A stretch of 51,021 bases of DNA, taken from Ichthyophonus hoferi. Its lineage: Eukaryota; Opisthokonta; Ichthyosporea; Ichthyophonida; Ichthyophonidae. A model generated the notes under the pieces. It saw only the letters and a program-made list of their open reading frames with translations. It made no database searches and was not told where the DNA came from. Shown here piece by piece: positions 23,501-37,305 of this stretch; positions within the stretch are counted from its first letter, which is position 1, and each line of letters starts with the position of its first letter. Position numbers and translations under genes: made by a program. Location of the stretch: assembly GCA_002751075.1 (NCBI GenBank), contig NAOQ01000024.1, positions 49,665 to 100,685 of the forward strand, in the 5' to 3' direction.

Positions 23501-26500
23501 AACCTAAGTATTCTATCTGTATCTTATAGGCCATAGCGCTTACCTGTAGTACCAATCAGAGTCATGTTTGTCTCAATCTCTTCACCCACCGCATCCACTG
23601 TAAGGAGGGGGATGATTAGCCATGATTTTAGACCACTTACAACTTTTTTCAAGAACATAGCATGCACGGCTTGTTAAATTTAAACAATATTGATATATAT
23701 ATATATGAGTGAGTGTACAAGACAGGAATAATGAACCAAATATAATACATCCTTCTATGAGGGTATATTGACCAGAGGTACACAGCAGATAGGTGTTAAA
23801 GACGGCCTGAGTGAACATGACCCCACACAAGACTGGGCCTATATAGAGCAATAAGTGGGGAGAGGGTAGAAGGCCAGATAAGTGACCCACCTAACTCCTG
23901 TCTGTCCTCTAGCGCTAGTGACGCCTCCTTGAATTTAGCATACCATTTGTAAAAGGTCTCATCATCGATTTCTTTCATGGCCAGGCACTACTCCCATTCC
24001 ATTGGTTAGGGTCAGTAATCTCATTGCCTATTAGCTTGCCTTTATATAGAAATTGTAAATAAAAAACATAGAAAAATAATAAATGTAATGTAGGTATTAA
24101 TGACTCATACTAAGCAAGGTATAGTATAAAACAAGTATAGTATATAATAGGTACAATAATAGGCAATCGATCAAAGCTATATATCCATCCTACGTCATAC
24201 TATAGCCTTATATGGCCGGTACACACCAAGGTACGTAGACCATCCGAGGCATATTCTTCCAGGTGCTTATTAGTCACGTTCTCCAGCTCGTCGTTCTTTT
24301 TAATACGGGCCATAATCATGTTGTCGGCTCCTGAGGACGTCACAGTTCATCCATACACTAATCAGCCTTTGCCATTATATTCTAATACAATACTAAACAG
24401 GAACGATAACAATACCTTGAAGTCATAGTAACTATGCATACCCGTGCAGGGCAAACAACACTTGAACTATTTAAAAAATAAAAAACCAATAACAGTAGGC
24501 TTATAAACTGGGACTACTGCGTACACGCGGAGATAATGAATGATGTAGATAGGCAGGATAAACAAATATGAAAAAAAAAAGAAAAAAAAGGAGAGCATAA
24601 CAAGGACCCCTCTCTTATCCAGAGCTATGGCATTGCTACTAATAGACGGTGCAATCATACACAATACAAACCTTTGCAGAACAGACGAATCTTCCCATCG
24701 GGGCAGCGAAGAATAATAGACATACGTTTGCGATCACTGTTAAAGTCTAGTATGGCTAGACACCCGTAGGATTCTATCACTCCATTCACCTACCACCCAG
24801 AACCACCATGGTTAGTATGTGAAAGGAGAGGTGTACAACTACCACTGTATTATAGTGCATGCATAATTGTTTTTGGTATGTCATAGTGAATGTGGACGAT
24901 AGAATGGTATATAGTGTAAAGAAGAAAGAACCTTAAATACACCCATAGGATAAAGAAGGTAACCAGGCAATAACCATATATAGGGCTCACCTCGATGGTC
25001 ATGTTATCTAGATTACGGCTCTTAAACACGTAGCCAAAGTTCTTAGCCGCCCCCACTAGGGCCGACTCGTCAGGTGATTGGGCGTTGTACTTCAACTTCC
25101 CTCCCTCCAGGGCTGTGGCCAGAATACGTTAAGTCTTTTTAACAACACACTGCTATTACCTTTCATTTATATATGCATGTAGAATTATTCATGCCTGATT
25201 GGCTTCAGTTTCTGTTGACTTTCTTTAAGAATTATTATTCCCATTTTTAATATTATATCCTAACTGCCTAGTTGGATAGAATAGTATAAAATGATAAAAA
25301 TGATAAATAATTCAAAATAAAACACAGGAGATGGTTGGCTAAGACAGAACAGCCAATAAAAGGGTAATAAATGTGAAATCATTCTATTAATCAAGATGGT
25401 AAAAGGGAAGATGACATAAAATATGTTATCATGTTACCTTCAGCCTGAACTGTGTGACATACAGCCAATAATCTCATGAAATTGGCAGCATCTTTATTCC
25501 CCGCATGGCATTCGTTGTACTATATATAGATAGCATGAAGTGATTAGTTGAGCGGACTGTGAGTATACTGGCCAAAGGAAGGTACCAATAAGATGGCACT
25601 GTTATGTGACCTATAGCCTATATATATAGTATTGCGGCTTGATATGCATAGTACCAACCCGCATATGTCATAGATTACAGGGTGCTATCCTAATTATAGA
25701 AAACTATAAGAATATAAATATCATACACCTAAGTCCCACCAGGCTGTACACTAGTGCATGATCCTCCCCCAATCACATTATCATTTCTTTCTTTCTTCAA
25801 ACCGGTTTAAAATTTTAATGGACCCCCAGTATCCCCACCCATTGGCCAATAGTAGTACTATTTCCCATCAGTACCTACCAGTGATTGGTCATAGAACAGA
25901 AAGTCGTTGTCACAGTAGGGGTTGCTAGAGAAATCAACTGGGAGTAATTCCTTGTCATTGGTTACCTAGTTAAGGCGCAGGGTCAGTAAATAGCGGTAGA
26001 GACCATATCCTACCATATCCTACCCTCTACCTGGCATACACTACCTATCTACCATCTCTCTTTTACACCCTATCCAATCAGTATTAAGATCAACAAACCC
26101 ATTCACCTCAACATCAATCACCTATCATCTTTGAGCTTTAAATTAGTCTTAGCCAAGGGACCCAATTGCACTGATATAATTATCTTATATTACAATACAC
26201 CAATCACATGCAGCCATTAAGAAACTAACAGTAGTCAACTCACCAATCCCTTTCGCACCATGGCTGCCTTAGCGGCCTCAGTGAGACCTTGACCATACTG
26301 GACCCCTGCCGAGTGATATACGATCAGTCCCTCTCCCTCTCCCTCCCGAATTTCTCTCTCATATCCCACTATCACCATTACCTTCTCTCTCTTTCCATCT
26401 CTATAAGACATTTGTAGATGCCTTTGTAGGTGTGGAATATATAGTGCTCATCTACTTATATACATACATGTTTTTATATCCCTTGGCAACTAGGCACTGT

Positions 26501-29500
26501 ACTATGAGGTATGCATAGATAACACTGCATCTGATGTCTGTCGGCTAATAAATATAAAAAGGAGTGTTTACTGTATACACCACTATCTAATAAGGTGCTA
26601 CAAATACTTATACTAGCCAGGGCAGGTATGCGGGCGAAGTCATCCTTATTAATGTCAGTATATAAGGTAGGTGTGCGTGCAAGAGGGAAAATACGACAAC
26701 ATATATAAGGACAGCCAGGCACAATGAACTCGGTGGTAGTAGGGGCTATAGACAATCCACCATGACCTTGTCCTCAGTAGGGTTGCATAGAGAGATGATA
26801 GGAGGTAGAGGGGCCTAAGGTCTTACCTTGTATACTGCACTTAAGAAATCTCATCACGTTCTGGGTGAGGGTACCAGTTTTATCGGAGAAAATATACTCA
26901 ATCTGTCCCAGCTCTGTATTCCCCCAATTAAATGGATAAGAAGGCAGTTAGCTACAAGAAACACATTGAAAAGTGACGTATATGTGTAATATTTTGTCAT
27001 GTTAGCTTATAGTAATTGATTGGTTCTAAGTCTAAAACAGTATTACCAAATAGAGACTGGGGTAAAGGTGAGCAAGGGTAAAGAAGGTTATAGGGGAGAA
27101 AGGAGTATAGTTATCATGCATGGTGGGGCCAATCAGCATGAGGAGCTACCTTCATTAAGGGTGGTGGTGCGCACGTGCGCAGCGGTATCAGTGTCTGGGT
27201 GGTACATTTGTAGATCCCAGTCTATCATCCAACTCTGACCAAGACTGGAACAGAAAAGAAGAACAATATTATTAGCAGGTCATAGCCTAGCACGCTGGCT
27301 TCCCTCTTAGATTCCCCAACACATCAGCCAGGAATTGGCTGGTATAATGAATGGATTGGAAGAGATGTAGAGAGATAGATAGATAGGTAGGTAGGTAGAT
27401 AGAGATATATATATAGATATAAATAAATAGGTAGATAGGTACCTACCGAATGAACTCAACGGAAACATATAGCGAGATAGGGACCAAAGTATTGTAGAGA
27501 ATAATAAAACTGAAGAAACCAAGAACGCCCACCACCGCACTGCTCCTTTCTGCCCGACTTTCACTAGGAAGATACCAATCAAAGTCTTGACCAATCTCTG
27601 TGCGATGCGTGGATACACAATGGAACTGTTAATAGACGGTACACGACACTAAGGGGCCAATAATTGGCTGCATGGAAATAACTATGTTTGATAGGATAAG
27701 AAAAATATCGTATAGATTGTAGGGATGAGGACAAGAGCAAATAATAATAAGGATAGGTGTATGTACTATATATAGAAGCCACTTATAATAAAGGTAGGTG
27801 TGTGCACTATATATGGGGGCCTCCTGTGACATGCAGACCACATAAGGTATACAGCAATATGGGAATATCACCCACCATGATGCCATCACAGCGTACCAAA
27901 AAGAGATATAGTAGGGGATGAGAGAGATAGCTTATAAGAATCAGCTGGGTAATATGATAGGCACAAAGTCACTCATAACGTACTCTCTTGCCAAATACCA
28001 GCACCAACGGCGGAAGCCAGGCAGAAGACGCACAGGATGCCAAAGATATACATAATAAGAACATTGGTCATCTCATCAATCTGAGATACAGGGAGGGCCA
28101 GGGTTAGTAAGAGGGGGAGGCACTGCCCTACGTTATGACAAGGAACTTACTGCTATGCTGAGTCAGTATATATGCATACAAACATACTTGTTATAACGTA
28201 TGATGGTGTGTCCACACGTATATGTATAGCCTATATAGTATCAAATGAGGCTTATAATAATAAGCTATGTGTATATGGTTGGGGGACATGGAGGAGAGTA
28301 AAAGATGGTGGGAGTGGTGCGGCTATGCACGCTACTATAAATAATATAAAATAGGTATTTTTAATTGGATAGTTCTACACCAAAAAACATGTCTCATTGG
28401 CTACAGCAAACAACCAGAAAGGATAAAAGTATACTGAGTGAAGAGTCAGTCTAGAATTGAGGGGACCATAAATATAACCAACCCTGCCATATTACTGATT
28501 CCTAACATAGCCAGAAACCAGTCCCTATTACCATCCACTGCTCATAGAGGAGGGTGGAGAGAGAGTAGAGTATAACATGTAAATGTACAACAACAGACAG
28601 GGCAATAACTGCAGACATAAGAGTCAAAGACCTTTGTCCTTTTGAAGCGGGCCCCTGAAGCATTCATCATTAGTTTAGTGTCGTGGCCAGCAAACAATAC
28701 CAGGCCAATACACCACTGGGTATTCCTCATTGTCATGCCCTGTATGTACACAGCCATGGGTTAGAGCGGGCTATCTTCCAGGGACTATAAGGCTATAAGG
28801 GATATAGTAATATGATAAGGAATAAGGACGGGAGGTGGGATAGGGGGCGGGCTGTCCAGGTAAAGCGCCCTATCTGGTCCTGCCCGATAGCCCTCTTACT
28901 ATCTATAAGAGGGAACTCTGCTACCTGTAGGTCCCATCACCTGTAGGTCCCATCTTGATCATGGCGGCTAGTAGCATTTTTTATCTTGTGATATGATGCA
29001 TATTAAACTACAGGGTTTTTGAAGTTAAAAGAATATGCTATAGCAATATAAAGCCAAATATGGCTAAACTGAAAGGCATACTAATTACGTAGAACCAATA
29101 GCCATTGGCCTGCTAATCTCGCAATTATCCCAAGTCTTAATCTATAATTAAGCAGGACCTCTTAATGTGACTATGCTCCATAACGGCTCAGGGACAGTAA
29201 GGGTCCCTACAAACACAAGTATTAGAGAATAAAATATAAGCATATGAACAATGAAAAGAGAGAAGGGGAGATGGGTAAATACTCTCAACAGAATGTTATC
29301 GTTATCCAAGGAATGTACTTCTTCTCCCATCAGTAATTTCCCTGAGAAGGAGTGTAGGTTCTGGTTGGGTGGTTCGCAGATCACATACGCTACAGGACGA
29401 GAATGATTGGTTAGTTACTTATTCATGTCACCACACCCTCTTCTTACACTTAGGTTTCAATACAGAATACCCTGACTCGTGACCCAAAATATATACCACC

Positions 29501-30711
29501 AATGGTATTACCCCATATGCTTATTGGCTAGCACCCTATGATATACAAGGTAGCTGCAATTACCTAGACCAACCAGGTATTAAACTATTTCATAAAACAT
29601 AAAAGAGAACAGGAAAATATGCGAGATAACTATTCCAATGACCAATGATACGTGAGTAACACCTGTTATCAACATAGATGAGTGGACAATAAAAATAGAT
29701 GGTAATAAGGAAGGAATATGATTAGAAGGATAATGAGGGAATACGAACCATTAAGTTTAATAAGATCCTCATCGGTGTTGAGTCTATCGGCTGTTACTTT
29801 TGGAGCCATGCGTAATTTCAGATTGGTTTCACTGTATAGGTATGATAGGATATTACAGACTAGACTATCGCGATCTACCATATATTATATTGTATAGTAT
29901 GATATTATAACAATTAAAATTAAGCATAAAGAGCGCTAGCCAAGCTAGCATTTTGAAGGGTTCTACACACGATAAAGGATTAGAAAGCTACCACGCTAAC
30001 ACACCAGAGATATTATTTTTAAAGTATTGCAAAAACATTTGGCAACCACCCTAGAAGAGATTAAAAACCATTGGTTTTAGCATATGATGCGGAATTGGAC
30101 TATGAGAAACAAAAACCTAAACAAGCGAAGGATTACCAAAATATATATTATATCGTAAATACTACACATCACATATCACCCTAAAGATATTCCAGTAAAT
30201 ACAAAAGATTAACCCTTTCTTGGCCTATATTCTTGTATCTCACATAGTACAAGGCCAAAAGGATAACAATAAGTATGACATATATGTAGGTACACTGTGA
30301 TCCAGCCTGCAGAGGAATCCCACATACCACCCCTTCACATACTACTAACAATCCTATTACTTACAAGTCAACACAGAGTCATAGTAAATATAAATATACA
30401 AGTAATAATATCCCTATGTAGCCACAGTAGCCACATCACTAACAAGGCAAGAAAAAGAAATATGTAAATAACAGAAATACAGAAATACAGAAATACACAA
30501 GGTAACAATAGCAATACCCGTCTAGCTCAGCAGTCTCAATAAAGCACTGGCCATGTTCCTCGGCCGAGTCTAGGACAAGAATATCGGCGGCAATCGGATC
30601 ATCTTTTTCAACACGAATGGTATCACCTACCATTATCTTCTCCCAATCGACCAAAACCCACCTGTAGTGAAGGTACGTAATGCTATCAGTTCTTGGTCAT
30701 ATGTGTGGAAG

Positions 30712-30756
<45 letters not shown>

Positions 30757-33700
30757 GTGTATGTTTATATGAATATTCATATAAATGGCTTTCCTTCTCT
30801 CCTTTTCTCTCCCATTCTACTAGCTAGTACTTTACTTTGAAGCCTTTCTAATTATTGAGTATCCTGTCTAACCTGTGAGAATAGGCAGAAATGTGCGATG
30901 GAAGAAAATGACGTAATAGCATATTAAATAACCCAATGCTGGGCCTTATCTTGTAGCCTTATATGAATGTATAATAGATAAATTATAAACTTTAGTGTGC
31001 CTATGGGTGCGCAATTTAATATATCGACTAACCACAGTATACTGTTCTAGCTAGTAGGGATTATATTCCAATTATAATTCCCTATGACTGCAGGTATATA
31101 TACAAGTAGAGCATTATATGTATCTATAGGTACGTGTATAAACACCGCTATATGGTCAGTCATAGGCCTGTACATCCTATGTGAATAAAAACCTCTCTCC
31201 CTTCACTCCACATACCCATATAATTGGTTGCCAACGACTATAGTAACGTACATCACAACGCTAATCCAATAGAAGTGTTGCAATCTATGCCAATCAATAC
31301 TTTCCCATCCCATCCCAACCAACCAACCATCTTTCACCCGTTCCCACTGTATTAGATAGACCAATCACTTACACTCCCTCTCGGAAGACCTCCACCTCTC
31401 TCCCATTCAACTCTCTGTCACTCACGTGCCTTTTCTGTACCCCGTCGTTGATAGCAATAGAGCGTGTCAGAGTGACCATAAGTAGTAAAAAGAATAAATG
31501 CAGAGATCCATAGCATAAACCTTCACAAAGTCTTCACATATATCTACACATATATGATCGTATATGTATACACATATCCTACTACATTCAGCCCATACTA
31601 CAACACAAACCTTTCTCTCCATAATACAAGGCATGTTCATCTTAATCCTATAATAAAACTACAGTAAGTTGTTAATAAGCACAAATATAGAAGCCAACAT
31701 TTATCGCCCAATTACCACCGTATATTTGACCAATAGCATACTCCTTTACATAGACCAGATACCTTAGATAAAACTCAACCACATCACAGGCCATAGTATG
31801 ACCACAGTATAAAGCCACATGCAGTCGCGTGCACACCCTACCTATCTGCCAATCACTATGAACTTACATAATCATCATAGCCATCCTTGATTGCAGTGAG
31901 AGCTAGCACAAAAATTAGAGGCAGGGCTGTACTGACTGGATTGAGAGAGGAAACCTCGGGAATAGTCTGCACCAGGCCGCACCACAAGGTGTTAGTGCAA
32001 TCATATGGCAACATATTTCAATCATTTTGTACAAATACTAGCCTTATAAGCCCCATCCTATGAATAACCGATGTACAGGTGAGAGTACGAGAAAGCAATA
32101 AACGGATAGAAAGGAACATAGGGGGAAGAACACCAGTGTAGAGTAGTGTGCCATCATACTATCATACTATATCATATCTTACTATTTTATATTATAACAT
32201 GCTATTACAATAATATTAAATCATATATCATACTATACGATCCCACAGGGTATAAAGCGTACATTGCATCAATTTTTCATTGGCTAATGCATGCAGCCGT
32301 TGATATATGTATACCATAGATGACCAATAAAACAAACATAGAGATTACTAGAGTTAAAATAACAACCAAACATAACCCTGAGGTGCCTACCATAAGAATA
32401 AGAAGAAACAGGAAATAGGCATTAGCCAATCTCTGGAACTGCTCAAACAAGTTAACAGGCAAAAAGGACCACGCGGTATACTTGGCAGTGGAGACATAAT
32501 TGGTCTAGGAGGAGAGCGAGAGAGGAGAGGGTTAAAGACAATACACTATGGATAACATGCCAGAAGAGAGTAGGGAGCTACCCGTATATGTGCAAAGGAA
32601 AGTGTATTGGCACGCTATATGCCACATTTCATTGGTTGAATAAAACGCTTTATACATATAAGGATATAATGTTTTGTAAATATATCTCTATACGGGGACT
32701 ATGGTATGCTCAGTCAGAGCAACCAATACACATGTCCAGCTTTGGCTTGTAATAATAATAAATAGAGTATATAAGGTAGGTATATGCCAGATTGGTAGTA
32801 TTATTTCACATAGATTGGCAGACAATAAGTTCTGCCCTGGTGAACATCCTGTCTGCTATACACTCATGACAACTTTATACTATGATCCTGTATTTGTACT
32901 TGCTTTATCACGGATGTACATACACAGAAGGGGGCAGAGAGTTCTCTAAATGTTTTAGGTTGGATACGATGATATATAGGCAATGAGAGGGAGGGATTAT
33001 TCATGTGTATGTAAGTTAGTTAGCATTAAAGCATACAGACATGGGGACTGTCTCAACTGTTAGCTATAAACAGAGATACACCCACCCAACCCTTTCAACC
33101 AGTGGCCTGAACACATAATATAGCCTGGCTGACTGGTCCGGCATATACGCAAATACTATTGCTATATATGTGTCTACCCTGTTGGCTATATAGGCTTGCG
33201 CTAGTATCCCCTTGGGACCTACCCCGCTCAAGGTTGTATTGTGGAATCTAATGTCAGGGTAAAGCCTAATTCAACCCTCTGTCTATATAGTATACCATAG
33301 ACTTTAAGGTAAATAGCTAGATGGTCCACCGCTATACACCTACAATATCATCAAACCTTAAGTTCTAGCTTAAATACCCTCTCCTATTCCACCACCATCT
33401 CCCTCTCACTGTAATAACCCGGCTATGATCTATACTCTATACCAATCAAGCCGGATCATCCAGCCTTGTCCTGACTGCTATTTAAAAAAATACTGGCAGG
33501 TAGTTCATGTTGCCATGATAATACATGGATCAACCTCCTATCCTTCAATTGCAATAAGAGGTGTCTATGAGATAGCCTAGAAGCCTAGCATGAACACGTA
33601 CATGTATTAACTATCTAAACTTTTTAAAGACTAGAGAAGGTCAGCAGGCAGAGGAGATAGAAAAAAAAGAGACTAATAATATGTTTATATATATATGGGT

Positions 33701-34457
33701 CCCTCTCCTACAGTAAACTATAATAGTAGTAGTATCCTCCGCTCCTCTCCGTATCTAGAACATTACCCTCCCTACTTTCCTACATTACTTACTGCATAGG
33801 CAAAAATAACATTCTTCCTGGGATCATTGATGTAGGCAAGGCGTTCAATTGGATTGCCGTTTTCATCATAACCAATGTCCTGCATGCAACGAAAATACGG
33901 TATTAGGATATGTATTAAAACATATATATATCCCAGCCTCTCCCTAAATTATGTCCCATAAGCACAACCACTTACGCACAGACAAAAAGACAGATAGGCA
34001 TATAAGTGCATATAACCACGTAAACCTACATTAAAACATATATACCATATTATAAAAAAACCAAGAAACTCATTTTAAACAAGACTTGCTAGAAAATTCG
34101 GCGTCATGAGACTCTTCCTGAATAAAAATAATAAGGTAATATATTGTATAGCGTGTTGATCATGAAGAGGAAAATATATATATATATATGTAATGCGTAG
34201 TGGAAGTATTACAAAAATAATAGCTCGTGCAAGCATCGCTTTAATAACTATATTGCATTTTCTTTGTACTGGTTTACAATTCTCCCTCCCCTTCTACCAC
34301 TCTCACTCCCTTGTCGCAGTCGCAATTGTTATAATTATTTCCTTAGTTACGCAAACTTACTACATCTTAATACAAGGCACACTAAACCTACATCTGGAAT
34401 CCAGGACAGGTTACGACGCTCAAACTGGCCTCTATTCTTTGAGAAGAGACGCCCCAT
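17502..34457 (-). CDS. P4-ATPase phospholipid flippase, ATP8B-like, complete, 32 exons, 1122 residues
   Basis: P4-ATPases use ATP to move phospholipids from the outer to the cytosolic leaflet, usually with a CDC50 partner. All 32 exons join in frame from ATG (34457) to TAG (17502), 3369 coding bases, a normal family length. Landmarks in order: [20 protein letters not shown] in the first membrane segment; actuator LDGETN near 190; PISLYV 362-367 in M4, with the family's gate residue; phosphorylation site DKTGTLTQN with Asp415; nucleotide-site motifs FNSDRKRMS and KGAD (590-593); [13 protein letters not shown] near 702; hinge GDGANDVSM 817-825. The cytosolic loop after M10 ends in a short basic tail (KKRRSKK). 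[18 protein letters not shown] and [19 protein letters not shown] resemble ATP8B rather than ATP8A, ATP9 or ATP11. All visible catalytic residues are intact, so it should be active. Substrate not predictable here. Confidence 0.97.
22202..22660. other. Assembly gap (459 Ns) inside a flippase intron
   Basis: Ns run between exons 23 and 24. Both neighbouring exons end in phase 0 and the encoded residues (..ALKDQ then ADAEVN..) join plausibly, so no exon need be missing. The gap edges are gaaggaggaggtgg and a G-run of about ten, a purine tract that probably defeated assembly. Confidence 0.9.
27378..27434. repeat. GATA/GTAG tetranucleotide microsatellite in a flippase intron
   Basis: Interrupted agata and ggtag units next to the donor of exon 11. 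Confidence 0.7.
28924..28954. repeat. Short tandem duplication in a flippase intron
   Basis: cctgtaggtcccatc occurs twice, one base apart, followed closely by ATGGCGGC, a YY1-like word. No function assigned. Confidence 0.7.
30712..30762. repeat. Compound (TA)n(TG)n microsatellite in a flippase intron
   Basis: About 7 TA units pass into about 18 TG units with one TG-to-CG change. Confidence 0.9.
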
Positions 34458-35934
34458 CCTCTCTGTTGGCTTATAAAGCCTTTAGGTCTAACACTTAAAC
34501 AACAAACACCAATAACAAAAACACACTACCTAGTAACTACTTAACTATACATTTAAACGTGTTTGAAGCCAAATTTTAAGTATGTGAATAAAAGGTAGGT
34601 TTACAAATAATTAAATACTATCTTAATTAATTAAACATAAACACCAATAATAACTTCCTGCATAGATAAATGTAAGCCACAGAAACCACAACAAATATCT
34701 TATGAATGAAGGGTGGGTGTGAGTGAAATCCCAATGCCCAGACAATTTTAAAAGCCACGGCAGAAAAGTACTAAAAGGCAGCAGGATGCAACCACCAGCC
34801 AATAGGAAATATGATAGAATAAAAATAATGTAAATAAGTCATAATGATTGACTATGATTTTATTATAAAAAGAGCAAATGGCGATGGCGCCAAGATGAGA
34901 ACTAAGCCATACATTGACTTTGGCTGAATTTGAAAATCATCAAGAAGTTTAATTATGTTTATCTCAATTCCTTTTGATGTATATTTAAAACCAAATTTAT
35001 ATTGTTACTGGCCGCCTGTTCTAGAAACTCAGGCTAGACCTAACATCACTTACCTATTTTCTCTAATTTATAGTAGAAACATACTTACTCAGATCTACTC
35101 TCTGATCTATGATTATTTACTCTGTGATCTATCTATCATCTACGATGACGTTACTCGTGACAAATTGCGATAGGCTGCTTACGCTGTGTATCAGCCTAAC
35201 AATGACCACCATAGTAGTAACCCGTACATGTTATTTATTAAAAGTTAGTATTTCAATTCTTTAGACCTAGTTGGCCACACCATAGTGTTAGTTAGTAGTG
35301 GAAGCCACAGTAACTAGGACCAGAGTGGGATTGACCTAAATCTGATCAGGTATTGTGTAATGGGGCCTGCAATAATAAAATTAAGGCAATACGTCGTACT
35401 TATACTCTTACAAGTTTTTCTATTGAAATATTGAAATATCGTTTATAATGTTGTGAGAAAGCTTCCAATTGCGTTCCCAAGAAAAAAAATTATTATTATT
35501 AAATTTATTGGAAATAAATCTAATATTTGTTGAACAGAGTTCTATTTGACGTGCATTTTTCTTATCAATTGCTGGTTGATCTAGATAGGTTTCACTAGAT
35601 TAAGGACAAATTTAAGCCCTTTTGAAATCTGCTGGCAGTACACACAATTGCTCTGGATTAAGAGATGCTTTCAACTTGTTACCTTGCAACTTGCAATGTG
35701 TACAATAACTGTGATCTAAACTACTGTGATCGTATATGGGCACTTCACAAACATTCTATGGTGGTTTGGCTGTATCAGGCTTGACTAGTTGGCCTTCCCG
35801 TAAAGAATCTGGTTAATAAATTTCTACCACTCGATGATCAAAACCATAATTTAAATGAACAATAAAACTTGAAAATAAAATTTTGAATTTTTTTAACGAA
35901 TATGGACTGCTGAAAACAGTATCTTCATTATTGC
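34458..35934. other. Upstream region of the flippase gene, no confident gene
   Basis: Should hold the flippase promoter. A 72-codon plus-strand frame at 34955-35173 shows no motif. A minus-strand patch at 35765-35622 reads openly and includes YCTHCKLQG and LNPEQLCVLPADF, possibly a decayed mobile-element fragment. A TTTTATAATAA-like AT stretch borders the motif at 34875. Confidence 0.4.
34875..34897. promoter_or_regulatory. Possible YY1-type promoter motif upstream of the flippase
   Basis: Contains AAATGGCG, a second ATGGCG overlapping GGCGCC, then AAGATG: a GC-rich island in AT-rich DNA about 420 bases before the flippase ATG. ATGGCG words are common in animal housekeeping core promoters. 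The position fits a promoter only if the 5' UTR is long or spliced. Confidence 0.25.
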
Positions 35935-37015
35935 TTAGGAACTACAGAAGCCTGTGATAGTTCTAGTGAGTTTTCCACAGGTTATGATGGCTCCAATTGA
36001 GTATTACATAATTGTTGGTCTTGTTGAGCTAAGGGTAATAGTAGTTAATTAATCAGATCTTTTTTTAAGATTTAGTGAAAATAGAAGAGGTCCTATAGAA
36101 GACGTGTGTTCACACACTCTGGGTAACTGGTTGTAATGATATCTCTGTTCTAATTCAGAAAGAATTACCGCTTTGATGTGCTTGGGCTCTCATATAAATA
36201 TTGCACAATGAGACCGATCAGTAAGAGGTGCTATATTACAATGTTAATAATAACTATGATTACTATTTGATGTTAGTAAACGGTTCTCAGATTCCTGGAA
36301 GGGCGAGGAATATGGGCACTGATTGTTGTACTTAAGGGTCTATGGTGAACTAGACATTACAATAACAGATTGCAATTATGATAGAATACGATGACTACTA
36401 TATACTCATCAAGTATACTCTAGTCATCTAATCAACTATATATATATATATAGTATCATTTTGTTTAATAAATAATAAATGCCAAATTTGTTTATGTCAT
36501 GAACGGATTTTCAGTTTGCCCGTATCGGTATGCACACATACGGAATGGTGTGGGCTATTTATAGGTTGTTTCCGTTTTCTTTTATCCATTCCCAAGATTT
36601 GTTTGTCGCGGGTAAACCATTGCTGTATTTATTAACATATGGATTTTCGTTCCAAATAATAGATCTGTCTTCCAAGATGATAATTTTCGCTATGCGAATT
36701 ATAAATTATCTGCCGATCAAAATTATATTTTTCCAATCCGGATTATTATATGGGATCGGGAGAATCATCATATTAAACGACAGATCTATCACTTGGATCG
36801 AAACCCGCTGTGTAGGTGAAAGATCCTTATCGGCTAATACAATTCACAGAAGATCACTGAGGCCCACTAGAATTGCCTGATCTTATCTCACTAATCTTAT
36901 ATTACCGTGTCCTCATTTGGATGGTTCGTTAGCTAATTCGCTAATGTAAGTATTGCATACCTACCATACCTATGTATCGACAAATCATTTTAAATCATTT
37001 TGGATTAATTGTCAT
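35935..37015 (+). repeat. Dispersed repeat family, copy 3 (plus orientation)
   Basis: Starts near gatagttctagtgagttttc, passes caatgagaccgatcagtaag and gaactagacattacaataac, then tcggctaatacaattcac and gaggcccactagaattg. It is collinear with the copy at 40485-41375 and, inverted, with 6028-6896. A 116-codon frame inside (36530-36880) is not conserved in other copies and is probably chance. Confidence 0.75.
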
Positions 37016-37024
37016 TTAACACTA

Positions 37025-37160
37025 ACAGATTGGTTGCATTGGCTATTTTCTCAGGCTACATGTGATTGATAATAATTGCTAATAATAAATGTTTATATTT
37101 ATAAAGAAATACATGAATTAATTAAATACTCTTGTTTTAAGAGTTTCTGCATATAGAAAC
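37025..37160. repeat. Second dispersed repeat family, copy b
   Basis: Collinear with 16890-17025 over about 130 bases (ggctattttctcaggctaca; taataattgctaataa; ttaattaaatactcttgttt). It directly follows copy 3 of the first family. Confidence 0.55.
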
Positions 37161-37305
37161 TATTCTTTGGTTAATTGTCTTAGCAACACTATACCACTAA
37201 GTATATTGACTCTTTTCAATTAAATTTGGTGTATCGGCATTTTCAAGTTTGTAATTATTAAAATTCCAATGTGCCATTACAATTAATAGATTAACGTTAT
37301 CTTGT

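Larger units (their letters stand above)
17502..34457 (-). other. Exon map of the P4-ATPase gene (transcription order)
   Basis: 34457-34392, 33879-33793, 32504-32391, 31966-31868, 31434-31373, 30661-30518, 29831-29749, 29389-29283, 28739-28632, 28080-27984, 27597-27447, 27244-27150, 26913-26827, 26305-26244, 25965-25879, 25519-25438, 25112-24991, 24789-24672, 24330-24227, 23987-23891, 23597-23544, 23366-23293, 22841-22701, 22129-21941, 21754-21636, 21502-21382, 20697-20521, 20091-19998, 19188-19112, 18660-18510, 18135-18044, 17609-17502. All introns are GT-AG. Exon boundaries were set by splice signals, matching phase and similarity to the family. The first exon ([15 protein letters not shown]) is the least constrained by homology but keeps phase and has a gtaggt donor. 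A further 5' untranslated exon was not sought. Confidence 0.9.

Noticed and set aside
27629-27889. 86-codon minus frame inside a flippase intron
   Set aside because: Exons 10 and 11 join in phase without it and it matches no part of the P4-ATPase fold.
36530-36880. 116-codon plus frame
   Set aside because: It lies inside a dispersed repeat copy and the corresponding frame is not kept in the other copies.
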